Of a DNA stretch of 64,000 nucleotides, positions 1 through 7,470 are shown one piece after another; positions within the stretch are counted from its first letter, which is position 1; the number at the start of each line of letters is the position of its first letter. A model generated the notes under the pieces. That model did not search any database and was not told where the DNA came from. It saw nothing but the letters and a program-made list of their open reading frames with translations. A program made the translations under genes and the position numbers. Origin of the DNA: Marinobacter alexandrii (GTDB lineage Bacteria; Pseudomonadota; Gammaproteobacteria; Pseudomonadales; Oleiphilaceae); NCBI RefSeq assembly GCF_005871205.1, contig NZ_SWKM01000011.1:992001-1056000 (forward strand), given 5' to 3'.

Positions 1-284
1 CCCAGCCGGAGGATGCCCGACAGCAGCGCGACCCGGTCCGCCCGTTTGCGCAGTTGTTCGGACATGAACACGATCTTTTCGGCAAAGGGTAACAATTCCT
101 GACCCTTGCTGGTAAGCAGGGTCTTGCCGGATTCCCGTTCAAACAGTTGAACTCCGAGCTCTTCTTCCAGTGCTGCAATCCGGGTAGAGATGGCGGGTTG
201 GGTGGTGTAAAGCCGTTCGGCAGCTTTTCGGAAGCTGCCAAGGGTGGCGACCCAGATAAAGGTTTCCAGTCGTTTAAAATTCAT
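1..284 (-). CDS. LysR-family transcriptional regulator, N-terminal part (runs off window)
   Basis: Reverse-strand frame starting MNFKRLETFIWVATLGSFRK with the winged helix-turn-helix of LysR regulators: the recognition region TTQPAISTRIAALEEELGV is followed by LFERE and LTSKGQELL. Only about 94 codons lie inside the window; the effector-binding domain is beyond position 1. The gene follows the aldolase/HD pair on the same strand, separated by about 165 bases that include a hairpin, so it is probably transcribed separately. Its target cannot be told from the fragment. Confidence 0.9.
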   Translation of the reverse strand, partial: MNFKRLETFIWVATLGSFRKAAERLYTTQPAISTRIAALEEELGVQLFERESGKTLLTSKGQELLPFAEKIVFMSEQLRKRADRVALLSGILRL

Positions 285-423
285 GGGCTCTCTGATGGCC
301 ATGGATGCGCGGGTGACGAGTGCTCGCTAAGGCTCTGGTCACGTTGGTATTTACAGGATAGCGCAGACAGGCGGCAGGAGCCCCATTAGTGGTGCATGGG
401 CAAAGAGGCAAGAGAGGCGGGCA

Positions 424-443
424 GCGGGCCGGTTAAGGCCCGC
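424..443 (-). terminator. hairpin after the HD-domain gene
   Basis: GCGGGCC and GGCCCGC form a perfect 7-bp GC-rich stem around a 6-base loop, starting 5 bases after the HD gene stop codon. There is no clear T-run on the minus strand, so it may be a weak terminator or an mRNA-stabilising hairpin. Confidence 0.45.
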
Positions 444-448
444 CAGTA

Positions 449-1033
449 TTACACGGCGTCTTTGTAGAGGGAGCGGACAGGCTTGGCAAACACCTGCCGG
501 ACCATGGGTTCGAAGTAGGACAGCGGAAGGGGTTCGCCGTCCGGATCGAACGCGGGCGAATCGTATTTGCTGACAAACTCAATGGTGCGCATGAAATGCG
601 GGTGGTCCTTGTAGTTGTCCCGCAGGTTGCGATCCATGCCCAGGTAGTGGAAGAAATAGTAGCCCTGGAAGATGGCGTGGTGTTTTACCATCCAGTGGTT
701 GGCTTCGCTGACGAACGGCTCCAACAGAACCGCCGCCACATCGGCGTGGTTGTAGGAACCCAGGGTGTCGCCGATGTCGTGCAGCAGGGCGCACACCACG
801 TATTCATCGTCCTTGCCATCCCGGTGCGCCAGGGTGGCGGTTTGCAGGCAGTGGGTCAGCCGGTCGATGGGGAAGCCGCCAAAATCGCCTTCCAGCAGCA
901 TCAGGTGGTCCATGATCCGGTCCGGAAGGCCCTTGGCAAAGCTGCCAAAGGATCGGGCGATGGTTTGCCAGTCCTCGGCGGTGCCGTCCTTCATGTGGGT
1001 GAAGCTGGCCTGGGGTGCGGTTGTCTCGGTCAT
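449..1033 (-). CDS. HD-domain protein, possible mixed-valent diiron oxygenase (PhnZ/MIOX-like)
   Basis: A 194-residue soluble protein. The frame is open further upstream, but the ATG at 1033 is preceded by AAAGGAG at good spacing and lies just after the stop of the aldolase gene, so that start is preferred. It has an HD-domain signature: H61, H85-D86 (LLHDIGD), H96, H118/H119 and D158. Ordinary HD phosphohydrolases need four ligands (H, HD, D). The two additional histidines fit the six-ligand pattern of PhnZ, TmpB and myo-inositol oxygenase, which bind two irons and cleave C-C or C-P bonds with O2. The 24-residue spacing from first His to HD equals that recalled for PhnZ. It forms an apparent operon with the upstream class II aldolase. 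Phosphohydrolase is the conservative alternative. Confidence 0.75.
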   Translation of the reverse strand: MTETTAPQASFTHMKDGTAEDWQTIARSFGSFAKGLPDRIMDHLMLLEGDFGGFPIDRLTHCLQTATLAHRDGKDDEYVVCALLHDIGDTLGSYNHADVAAVLLEPFVSEANHWMVKHHAIFQGYYFFHYLGMDRNLRDNYKDHPHFMRTIEFVSKYDSPAFDPDGEPLPLSYFEPMVRQVFAKPVRSLYKDAV

Positions 1034-1046
1034 CGGGAATACTCCT

Positions 1047-1817
1047 TTAATCGCGGAAACCGGTGTCGATGCGGTCGAGTTTGCGCAGCAGGCCGGGCCA
1101 GGCCAGTTGGCCACCCATGCCGCGGGTAACTTGCTTCGCCTGCTCGCGGATGGTGTCGACAATGCCGGCCGGGATCGGGGTCATTTCCCGGTTGCCGGAC
1201 AACGCCTGAATCTGCACCTCACAGGCCCGCTGCAGGATGTACATGCCCAGGAACGCGTCGGCGATACTGCTCCCGGTAGTGAGCAGGCCATGGTTACGCA
1301 GGATCATGAAGCTGTTGTTGCCCAGATCCTGCTGCAGTCTCGCCTTTTCATCCTCGCGCAGGGCCACACCCTCGTAATCGTGGTAGGCCAGGTTGGAGAG
1401 CGGGAACAGACTCTGCTGTGACAGTGGCAGCAGTCCATCTTTCTGGGCAGACACCGCAACACCAGCCGTGGTGTGGGTGTGCATGACGCAGGTGGCGTCT
1501 TCACGAACCGCATGGATGGCACTGTGGATGGTGAACCCGGCCGGGTTGATGTCGAAATCGTCCGGGTCGATCTTGTTACCTTCCTGATCGACGCGCACCA
1601 GGCTGGAGGCGGTGATTTCCTCAAACATCATGCCGTAGGGGTTGATCAGGAAGTGATGCTCGTCTCCGGGAATCCGGGCTGATACGTGGGTGAAAATCAG
1701 GTCGTCCCAGCCATACAGCGCTATCAGGCGATAGGCTGCAGCCAGGTCGACGCGAAGCTGCCATTCCTCGGCACTGACTTCGCCCTTTTTGGACGGGACC
1801 GCAATACGTTCAGACAT
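1047..1817 (-). CDS. class II aldolase/adducin family protein
   Basis: A 256-residue protein of the class II aldolase/adducin fold. The zinc-site histidines are visible as H113 and H115 (VMHTHT) and H176 (LRNHGLLT). The position where fuculose-phosphate aldolase has its catalytic Glu reads GFTIHSAIH, without an acidic residue; this is usual in the adducin-like subgroup and makes a classical retro-aldol reaction uncertain. A GTG lies one codon upstream, but AGAGAGG is better spaced for the ATG at 1817. The HD-domain gene follows after 13 bases and is probably co-transcribed. The Crp/Fnr gene is divergent and is the likely regulator. Confidence 0.88.
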   Translation of the reverse strand: MSERIAVPSKKGEVSAEEWQLRVDLAAAYRLIALYGWDDLIFTHVSARIPGDEHHFLINPYGMMFEEITASSLVRVDQEGNKIDPDDFDINPAGFTIHSAIHAVREDATCVMHTHTTAGVAVSAQKDGLLPLSQQSLFPLSNLAYHDYEGVALREDEKARLQQDLGNNSFMILRNHGLLTTGSSIADAFLGMYILQRACEVQIQALSGNREMTPIPAGIVDTIREQAKQVTRGMGGQLAWPGLLRKLDRIDTGFRD

Positions 1818-1908
1818 CACTGGCCTCTCTCTATGTTGTCGGATTGTTGTTGTGGTTTTTGTTGAAGTACTGACCTCAGTGTAGGCAGTAGCGCGAGCAC
1901 AACACTGT

Positions 1909-1925
1909 CAAATCATTTACATTTG
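1909..1925. promoter_or_regulatory. candidate operator between the aldolase operon and the Crp/Fnr gene
   Basis: CAAAT and ATTTG are perfect inverted arms separated by 7 bases (CAAATCATTTACATTTG) in the divergent promoter region. The size suits a dimeric helix-turn-helix protein such as the neighbouring Crp/Fnr regulator. It does not match the classic FNR (TTGAT-N4-ATCAA) or CRP (TGTGA-N6-TCACA) sites, so binding is inference. Confidence 0.35.
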
Positions 1926-1952
1926 GAGGCATGTCAATGTGGGAATCTGGGT

Positions 1953-2648
1953 ATGTCTGATCTGAAATCGGTGCTGCAAGTCTGCCCTCTGCTGGGTGGG
2001 CTGCCGGCCGCAGGGTTCAAGGAGGCGGAGGCCATGGCTCGCTGGCGTCAGTTTCGGGCCGGTGAATCGATTTACGACAAAGGCTCCATGCAGTCGTCGC
2101 TGTGTGTGATCGCCGAGGGCACCGTGCGCATCAGTTCGGTTAACTCGGAGGGCCGAGAGGCAACCCTGATCATTTTTGGCCCGTCGGCCTGGTTTGGTGA
2201 CACGGTGTTTTCACCGGGCACTCCAAGGGTTTATGGCGCCACCGCCCACGAAGATGCCCGCGTGGTCGAGTTGCCCGGCGAGGGTTTTCGCCAACTGCTG
2301 GCCCGCTATCCCGAGGCTTACCCGCGGGCGCTGGATCTGGTCAGCCGGCGGCTGTGGTCGGCAATGTCGATCATCGCCGATGACGCCTTAAGGGGAATTG
2401 ACGCGCGAGTCGGGCGCCGATTACTGTTCCTGACTCAGATTCAGGGCCACGGCGACCGTTATACTCAGCCGGTAACCTTCCGTCTCACCCGGGAGCACAT
2501 CGGCAACATGATGGGCATGACCCGCCAGGGTGTGCATCGGGTGATCAAGAGGTTTGAGGGAGAGGGCTTGCTGAAACTGGAATATGGCAGGATTACCATC
2601 ACCAATCCGAGCGCGTTGCAGGCCTATCTCAATGGATTGCCGGACTGA
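1953..2648 (+). CDS. Crp/Fnr-family transcriptional regulator
   Basis: About 231 residues from the ATG at 1953 (MSDLKSVLQ). A TTG 30 bases upstream is possible but lies inside the palindrome. The N-terminal half is a cyclic nucleotide-binding-like beta-roll (roughly residues 20-130, including IAEGTVRISS and GPSAWFGDTV). The C-terminal half is a Crp-type winged helix with TREHIGNMMGMTRQGVHRVI. No N-terminal cysteine cluster is visible, so an Fnr-type iron-sulfur oxygen sensor is unlikely. It is divergent from the aldolase/HD operon and separated from it by a palindrome, which suggests local and autogenous control. The ligand is unknown. Confidence 0.9.
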   Translation: MSDLKSVLQVCPLLGGLPAAGFKEAEAMARWRQFRAGESIYDKGSMQSSLCVIAEGTVRISSVNSEGREATLIIFGPSAWFGDTVFSPGTPRVYGATAHEDARVVELPGEGFRQLLARYPEAYPRALDLVSRRLWSAMSIIADDALRGIDARVGRRLLFLTQIQGHGDRYTQPVTFRLTREHIGNMMGMTRQGVHRVIKRFEGEGLLKLEYGRITITNPSALQAYLNGLPD

Positions 2649-2661
2649 TGTCCGCGAAGTT

Positions 2662-2685
2662 GCGGAGGCTGACGGCTGCCTCCGC
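2662..2685. terminator. bidirectional hairpin between convergent genes
   Basis: GCGGAGGC and GCCTCCGC form a perfect 8-bp stem with an 8-base loop, between the stop of the Crp/Fnr gene and the stop of the convergent secreted-protein gene. No strong T-run follows on either strand. Confidence 0.5.
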
Positions 2686-2703
2686 TCAAGGGGGATGTCG
2701 CCG

Positions 2704-3234
2704 TTACTCCATGGACACCGGGACCATGATGTGGGCGTAGTCGGTACCCTTCCACATCACATAGGGCCCGCCGTTATGCGGGTCGGTTGGCAGGGAGTTT
2801 AGTAACGCTGGATCCGGGACAATAATCATGATGTGCGGACCTTCCTTGACCCATTGGTTGTCGTCGGTTTTGCCCTCAGCATAGGGATCAATGTTACTGG
2901 CACCCTCATCGCCGGCAAGCATGTAGGAAACACCGAATTCTGATGGTGTATGCGGTTGTTTGTTCATCCATGCTCCAGCCCATTCCTGCCAGGGGCCGTC
3001 CAGGCACATCGGAGCCGTGCCTTGAAGGGTTGGTGGCGTGGGGAAACAGACGTAGCCGCTGCTGCCTTCCTGCAACACGTTATCGTTCCAGTCCATGACA
3101 GTCACTTTGTCGCGAAGTGACACAGGCGCGGCACTCAAAGCATCGGCAAGAAGTTTGCCGTGATCGTCGGATGCGACGTGACTTGCCGCGGTTATTAGAA
3201 TCAGCACGGCCGACAGTTTTTTAACGGTGTTCAT
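2704..3234 (-). CDS. secreted protein of unknown function
   Basis: A 176-residue protein from the ATG at 3234, which has GAGG about 9 bases upstream; longer in-frame starts would hide the signal peptide. The N-terminus MNTVKKLSAVLILITAASHV is a typical Sec signal, probably cleaved near A-S-D. The mature part is rich in Pro, Asp and Trp, has two Cys (GYVCFPTPP and MCLDGPW) that could form a disulfide, and no transmembrane segment. Motifs such as GPHIMIIVPD and GGPYVMWKGTDYAH do not identify an enzyme family for me. It stands alone between convergent and divergent neighbours. Confidence 0.7.
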   Translation of the reverse strand: MNTVKKLSAVLILITAASHVASDDHGKLLADALSAAPVSLRDKVTVMDWNDNVLQEGSSGYVCFPTPPTLQGTAPMCLDGPWQEWAGAWMNKQPHTPSEFGVSYMLAGDEGASNIDPYAEGKTDDNQWVKEGPHIMIIVPDPALLNSLPTDPHNGGPYVMWKGTDYAHIMVPVSME

Positions 3235-3414
3235 TTTCTGATCCTCAGTGAGAATTGAACCGCCAACTGCTATCAATCAGTATGAGTGCTTTCGAGAAAT
3301 TCGTAGGATCAAAGCCTTCTTAGCGTTCAGCGGAGGGCACCATTTGGTCTAAGCTATTGCGGTGCGGCCCTCCGGGTGCAAGGTCTCCCATTTTTGCGTA
3401 GGAAGCGTGTTTTG

Positions 3415-4044
3415 GTGTCACTAAACTGGTCTTTGTTGTCGGTCTTTATCCCCACCTTCTTTGTGGTTTCGATCACTCCAGGCATGTGCATGACCTTGGC
3501 ATTGTCCATGGGGATCACGATTGGTGTGCGCAGGGCTCTGTGGATGATGGCTGGGGAGTTGGTCGGTGTGGCCGTGGTGGCGACGTCTGCAGCCATTGGT
3601 GTGGCGACGTTTATGTTGAAATACCCGACTGCGTTCGCGGTGTTTAAATACGCCGGTGGTGCCTACCTTGCTTGGCTGGGCGTCCAGATGTGGCGTTCGC
3701 GGGGCAAGATGGCGATGCCGGAATCTGAGGACCAAGCGCCGGTGCAGGCAACCCGCGGCCAGCTTGCCGGGCAGGGCTTTGTGACCGCCATTGCCAATCC
3801 GAAAGGCTGGGCGTTCTTCGTGGCCCTGTTGCCACCGTTTATTGATAGCAAGTTGCCAATGGCGCCCCAGTTAACGGCGCTGATCCTGATCATTCTGGTG
3901 CTGGAATTTCTGTGCCTGCAGCTCTATGCCCATGGCGGGCGCGGTTTGCGCAAACTGCTGCGCCAGGGCGGTGGTGTCCGGACAGTGAACCGGGTGGCCG
4001 GAAGCCTGATGTTGCTGGTGGGGGGGTGGCTGGCCTTTGGCTAG
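3415..4044 (+). CDS. LysE/RhtB-family amino acid exporter
   Basis: About 209 residues from the GTG at 3415, which is preceded by AGGAAG. The frame is open upstream, but those residues (charged, RRKR) do not belong to the family. Features are the N-terminal membrane segment ending TPGMCMTLALSMGITIGVR, the loop FKYAGGAYLAWLGVQMWRS, then GFVTAIANPKGWAFFVALLP; about six membrane helices in all. LysE/RhtB proteins export amino acids such as lysine, threonine or homoserine lactone; the substrate here is not predictable. Length matches the family. Confidence 0.9.
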   Translation: MSLNWSLLSVFIPTFFVVSITPGMCMTLALSMGITIGVRRALWMMAGELVGVAVVATSAAIGVATFMLKYPTAFAVFKYAGGAYLAWLGVQMWRSRGKMAMPESEDQAPVQATRGQLAGQGFVTAIANPKGWAFFVALLPPFIDSKLPMAPQLTALILIILVLEFLCLQLYAHGGRGLRKLLRQGGGVRTVNRVAGSLMLLVGGWLAFG

Positions 4045-4048
4045 TGGG

Positions 4049-4753
4049 TCAGTTGGCCCCGTAACGCTCATGCAGAATACCCACCCGATGCACGTAGGCC
4101 TTGGTTTCGGCGTAGGGTGGAACGCCCCGGTAGCGGCTGACCGCGCCGGGGCCGGCATTATACGCCGCCGTCGCTAACCGAATATCGCCGTTGAAGCGGT
4201 GCAGCATCTTGGCCAGGTAATTCACCCCGCCGCGAATGTTCTGTTCGGCCACCAAGGCATTGACCACTCCCAACTCCTCGGCTGTTCCCGGCATCAATTG
4301 CATCAGCCCCTGAGCCCCGACCGGTGACAAGGCTTTTTCATTGAAGGCAGATTCGGCGTGAATGACCGCGCGAACCAGGGCCGGATCAACTCCGAATTCC
4401 TGGGCCGCGGTCGTGATTTCGTTGCGATAGGGCCGGGTGAAGAGCGGTGTGTTGCGCCAGTCGACATTGGAATCCGGGTCACAGGCGTAGCAGTGGAAGC
4501 GAATCACATCGAACTTGGCCGTAGCCGGGCGGATACTGCTGTAGGCGACCACACCATTGTCGTCCTTGTAGCGATACACGGTATCGTTGCCACTGGAGGG
4601 GCGCGGCTCGGTTGCCTTGACGTTGCTGTACTCGACGGTGCCATCCGGATGCACGATGCGCCTGATGCTCTCGGCATGTGCCGGAGCTACGCTCAGCGAA
4701 GTCGCAATGGCGAGCAATAGGAGAAGGGCAGCTGGAGTCTGGCCTGGGCTCAT
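4049..4753 (-). CDS. lytic transglycosylase with N-terminal DUF4124 segment
   Basis: A 234-residue periplasmic protein with a signal peptide ending near APAHA (residue 27). A DUF4124-like segment follows (HPDGTVEYSNVKA), then an SLT domain. The catalytic Glu is E134 in VIHAESAFNEKA, and the family motifs GLMQLMPGTAEELGV and TAAYNAGPGAVSRY are intact. SLT enzymes cleave peptidoglycan glycan strands to 1,6-anhydromuramyl products. It converges on the LysE gene with a 4-base gap. The closest general model is a Slt70-like soluble transglycosylase of the kind common in Pseudomonas and Marinobacter. Confidence 0.92.
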   Translation of the reverse strand: MSPGQTPAALLLLLAIATSLSVAPAHAESIRRIVHPDGTVEYSNVKATEPRPSSGNDTVYRYKDDNGVVAYSSIRPATAKFDVIRFHCYACDPDSNVDWRNTPLFTRPYRNEITTAAQEFGVDPALVRAVIHAESAFNEKALSPVGAQGLMQLMPGTAEELGVVNALVAEQNIRGGVNYLAKMLHRFNGDIRLATAAYNAGPGAVSRYRGVPPYAETKAYVHRVGILHERYGAN

Positions 4754-4819
4754 TCAATATCCGTGCGGTTTTGTCCGGTATTCCGGGGCCGATCCCGACC
4801 CCTGCTACCGGAAGTATAC

Positions 4820-4842
4820 GGCTTTATCGCCCCGATAAAACC
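4820..4842 (-). terminator. hairpin after the YHS-domain gene
   Basis: GGCTTTATCG, then CCC, then CGATAAAACC: a 10-bp stem (one G-T wobble) with a 3-base loop, about 20 bases beyond the YHS gene stop on the minus strand. It sits inside a larger inverted repeat with 10-bp arms at 4763-4772 and 4837-4846. Confidence 0.5.
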
Positions 4843-4863
4843 GCACGAATTGTTTGTTAATCG

Positions 4864-5310
4864 TTACTGTTCCAGTACTGCTGGCCAGTTCTCATTGGCG
4901 AGCCGGATAAAGTTCTCGGTATCTGCCAGCCAGCGATCCTGAATATCCTGGTTGTAGTTCAGGTACAGTTTGCCGTCGCGGACGGTCCAGTGCTTGGGGT
5001 CACCCTTGGCAAGGTAGCCCTGACTAACTGCCCAGGCGCAATACCCGCCGTATACCGGCGCATAGGCTTCCGGTTTGGACTCGAACTTGGCTCGGTTCAC
5101 GGCACTGGCAAATCGCCAGGTGACACCCAGGTACTCGGCAGTGTGGCTGGACGAGCCCTTGACCGCCTGCTTGGTATCAAAGTAGCTGACCACATCGTAG
5201 CCACCGGCCCCGGTGTTGGAGAGCAGGCCCGTGTACACCGGATCTTCTGCGGCGGTTGCAGGTCCGGTGAGCATGACTAGCAGGAATAACGGTGCAAAAG
5301 CGCGAAACAT
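4864..5310 (-). CDS. YHS domain-containing periplasmic protein
   Basis: A 148-residue protein with a signal peptide (MFRAFAPLFLLVMLTGPATA, cleaved before AEDPV). The mature part contains the YHS-type fold: GYDVVSYF, WRFASAVNRAKFESKPEAYAP and GGYCAWAVSQGYLAKGDP, ending NYNQDIQDRWLADTENFIRLAN. Proteins of this shape are often found with metal or redox functions, but no activity is established for this secreted subgroup. It stands alone, divergent from the shikimate kinase-like gene. Identification of the domain is firm; function is open. Confidence 0.88.
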   Translation of the reverse strand: MFRAFAPLFLLVMLTGPATAAEDPVYTGLLSNTGAGGYDVVSYFDTKQAVKGSSSHTAEYLGVTWRFASAVNRAKFESKPEAYAPVYGGYCAWAVSQGYLAKGDPKHWTVRDGKLYLNYNQDIQDRWLADTENFIRLANENWPAVLEQ

Positions 5311-5398
5311 GGCGGTTTCCTCTCAAGGGACGGTATAGTCGTTGGACCAAAAGCCCGGGCAGTTGTTACAGCCGCGCATCATTTTTTCCGGAGTAGGA

Positions 5399-5914
5399 AT
5401 GGCTCAACCTGATCCACACCGCAACATTGTTCTCATTGGTATGCCGGGCAGCGGCAAGAGTACCGTCGGCGTGCTTTTGGCCAAGCGTCTTGGCATGGGG
5501 TTTGTGGATACCGACTTGCTGATCCAGGAGCAGGCCGGCCGCACTCTTCAGGCAATTGTGGATGAAGACGGGTATCAGGCGCTTCGGCACGTGGAAGAGC
5601 AGGTGCTGTTGGATCTCGACGTCAGCGCCAAGGTCATTAGCACCGGCGGCAGCGCCGTTTACAGTGATCAGGCGATGCAGCATCTCAAGGCCAATGGCGT
5701 GGTGGTGTTTCTGGATATTCCGCTGGACCTGGTGATCAAACGCATTGGCGATCACAGCGCCCGGGGTATTTCCCGGCGACCGGATCAGTCCCTGGAGGCC
5801 CTGTTCGAAGAGCGGTTTGCCTTGTACCACCTCTACGCGGACATTGTCATTGATGGTGAAGGCCAGGATCAGGAATCCACCTGTACAGCTGTCGTTCAGG
5901 CTCTGGCGGGTTAG
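5399..5914 (+). CDS. shikimate kinase family protein
   Basis: A 171-residue NMP-kinase-fold protein from the ATG at 5399 with GGAGTAGGA just upstream. The Walker A loop GMPGSGKST is at residues 14-22, followed by FVDTDLL (shikimate and Mg site), LRHVEEQVL, and the lid/adenine region ISRRPDQSLEALFEERFALY. Shikimate kinases normally carry Gly-Gly-Gly at the substrate loop; here it reads STGGSAVY, with Ser for the third Gly. It is not next to aroB as aroK usually is, so it may be a second, specialised kinase of the family rather than the main AroK. Its stop overlaps the convergent histidine kinase gene by 4 bases. Confidence 0.8.
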   Translation: MAQPDPHRNIVLIGMPGSGKSTVGVLLAKRLGMGFVDTDLLIQEQAGRTLQAIVDEDGYQALRHVEEQVLLDLDVSAKVISTGGSAVYSDQAMQHLKANGVVVFLDIPLDLVIKRIGDHSARGISRRPDQSLEALFEERFALYHLYADIVIDGEGQDQESTCTAVVQALAG

Positions 5915-7344
5915 CCCAACTCTGTTTGGGAGGGAATATCTATCCAGAACTCACTGCCGCCGCCCTCACGAGGGCAATAGCCGACATGGCCAGCCATGGC
6001 TTCCACCAGTGCTCTGCAGATGGGCAGCCCAAGGCCGCTGCCATCTGATTTTTGCGTACTGTTATCGTCATACGCTTGAGTGAATTCTTCGAACAGGCGT
6101 GGCACGAAGTCTTTCGGTACCCCCGTGCCGCGGTCCAGCACCCGAATGCGAACATATTGATCGCCCTGAATACATTCCAGGTCAATTTGGCTACCCGGGG
6201 CGGAGTGCTTTGCGGCGTTGGAGATCAGGTTGGCGATCGCTTGCCTGAGCCGGACATCATCCGCCAGTATGCCTGGTTTTGCAGTGTTGCTAGTCACGCA
6301 AATTGTCACCTGTCTCTGGTTTCTCAGCCCCTGGAGCTCCGCAATCAGTGAATCCAAGACCTTGTAGACATTCAGTTGCTGGATTTCAAATGTCATGCCG
6401 CCGGAGCGCAGCTTATTGAGATTTAGCAAGTCGTTGACCAGGGTTTGCAAACGGGTGCTACTGCGCTCGGCGATGGCGAGCAGTTCTTTTGCTCTGGTGG
6501 GTATATCCCCGCCCACACCTGAGGCAATTAGCTTCAGGCTGCCGGTTAGCGAGGTCAGCGGGGTTCTCAGCTCATGGCTGACTGTAGAGATCAGGCGCTT
6601 GCGCATCTGATCCATGTGCCGCGCGTGGGATATGTCGTGCATCACCACAATGGCGCCGATGATCTTGTTTTTGTCTTTGATGGCACTGCCGTTGCAAGAA
6701 ACAATACGCAGATCCTGACGATGAGCCTTGATGGCAATCTCCGCTCCATGGACAAACTGGCCCTGAAAGGCTCGCAGCAGAGGGATGTTCTCAGTTGCGA
6801 GCGGTGTGATGCCATCAGCCTCGAACAGGTCGAAGTACTTTGACCAGAGCTCTGGTGGCACGCTGCGGGGATCTGTGCCATGCCATTTTCGGGCAATGTC
6901 GTTGAATTGTTCCAACATACCGTTCTGATCGCAGGTCACTACCGCATCGGGCATGGATTCAAGCAGATTGGCGAGTGCCAGTGATTCGGATTGGTGCCGT
7001 ATGCTCTGGAGGAACAGGTTAATTTGTTGGCCAATGAGATTGATCGATTTGTGGGCAGCGGGTGATAAAGGTTTCGTAGCAGCAGTGGTCGCGCCTTCCA
7101 GTATCAGAGTGGCGTCGGTGGACTCGGCGACCGGAGCATTCGCTTCTAGTTGCCACCGTAACGGCTCGGTGCTTTCGTCGCGTGCCACGACCAAGTCTTC
7201 AAACCCTTTTTTGCGGAGTGTCACCTTGGAACAACCCGGTACCACGTCACAGATCAGTAGTAAGGGTGTCTCGAACAGGTCGAGAGGAAACTGTTGGAGG
7301 TTCGGGGTGTTCACTACAGTTGTCTTTCCTGAGTTTGGCGACAT
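5911..7344 (-). CDS. PAS-domain sensor histidine kinase (no membrane segment)
   Basis: A 477-residue cytoplasmic kinase. A non-canonical N-terminal region (1-120) is followed by a PAS domain (about 125-245, LLESMPDAVVTCDQNG to AIVVMHDISHARHMD). The HisKA domain carries phospho-His H257 in STVSHELRTPLTSL, and the HATPase_c domain has an N box (LISNAAKHSAPGS), DRGTGVPKD and SDGSGLGLPICRALVEAMAG. No transmembrane segment or receiver domain is seen and no response regulator is adjacent, so it is an orphan kinase sensing an internal signal. No clear Shine-Dalgarno precedes the chosen ATG. Confidence 0.88.
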   Translation of the reverse strand: MSPNSGKTTVVNTPNLQQFPLDLFETPLLLICDVVPGCSKVTLRKKGFEDLVVARDESTEPLRWQLEANAPVAESTDATLILEGATTAATKPLSPAAHKSINLIGQQINLFLQSIRHQSESLALANLLESMPDAVVTCDQNGMLEQFNDIARKWHGTDPRSVPPELWSKYFDLFEADGITPLATENIPLLRAFQGQFVHGAEIAIKAHRQDLRIVSCNGSAIKDKNKIIGAIVVMHDISHARHMDQMRKRLISTVSHELRTPLTSLTGSLKLIASGVGGDIPTRAKELLAIAERSSTRLQTLVNDLLNLNKLRSGGMTFEIQQLNVYKVLDSLIAELQGLRNQRQVTICVTSNTAKPGILADDVRLRQAIANLISNAAKHSAPGSQIDLECIQGDQYVRIRVLDRGTGVPKDFVPRLFEEFTQAYDDNSTQKSDGSGLGLPICRALVEAMAGHVGYCPREGGGSEFWIDIPSQTELG

Positions 7345-7470
7345 TCACATGGTTTAGTCTGCTTTTGACCGAAAATAAAGAACAACTTAACAATATCGTA
7401 GAATTAACTATGGTCATGCGGGTGTGTCGTCTATAGCATCACGCGCCCAATTTCCAAACTGGCTGTGTGA

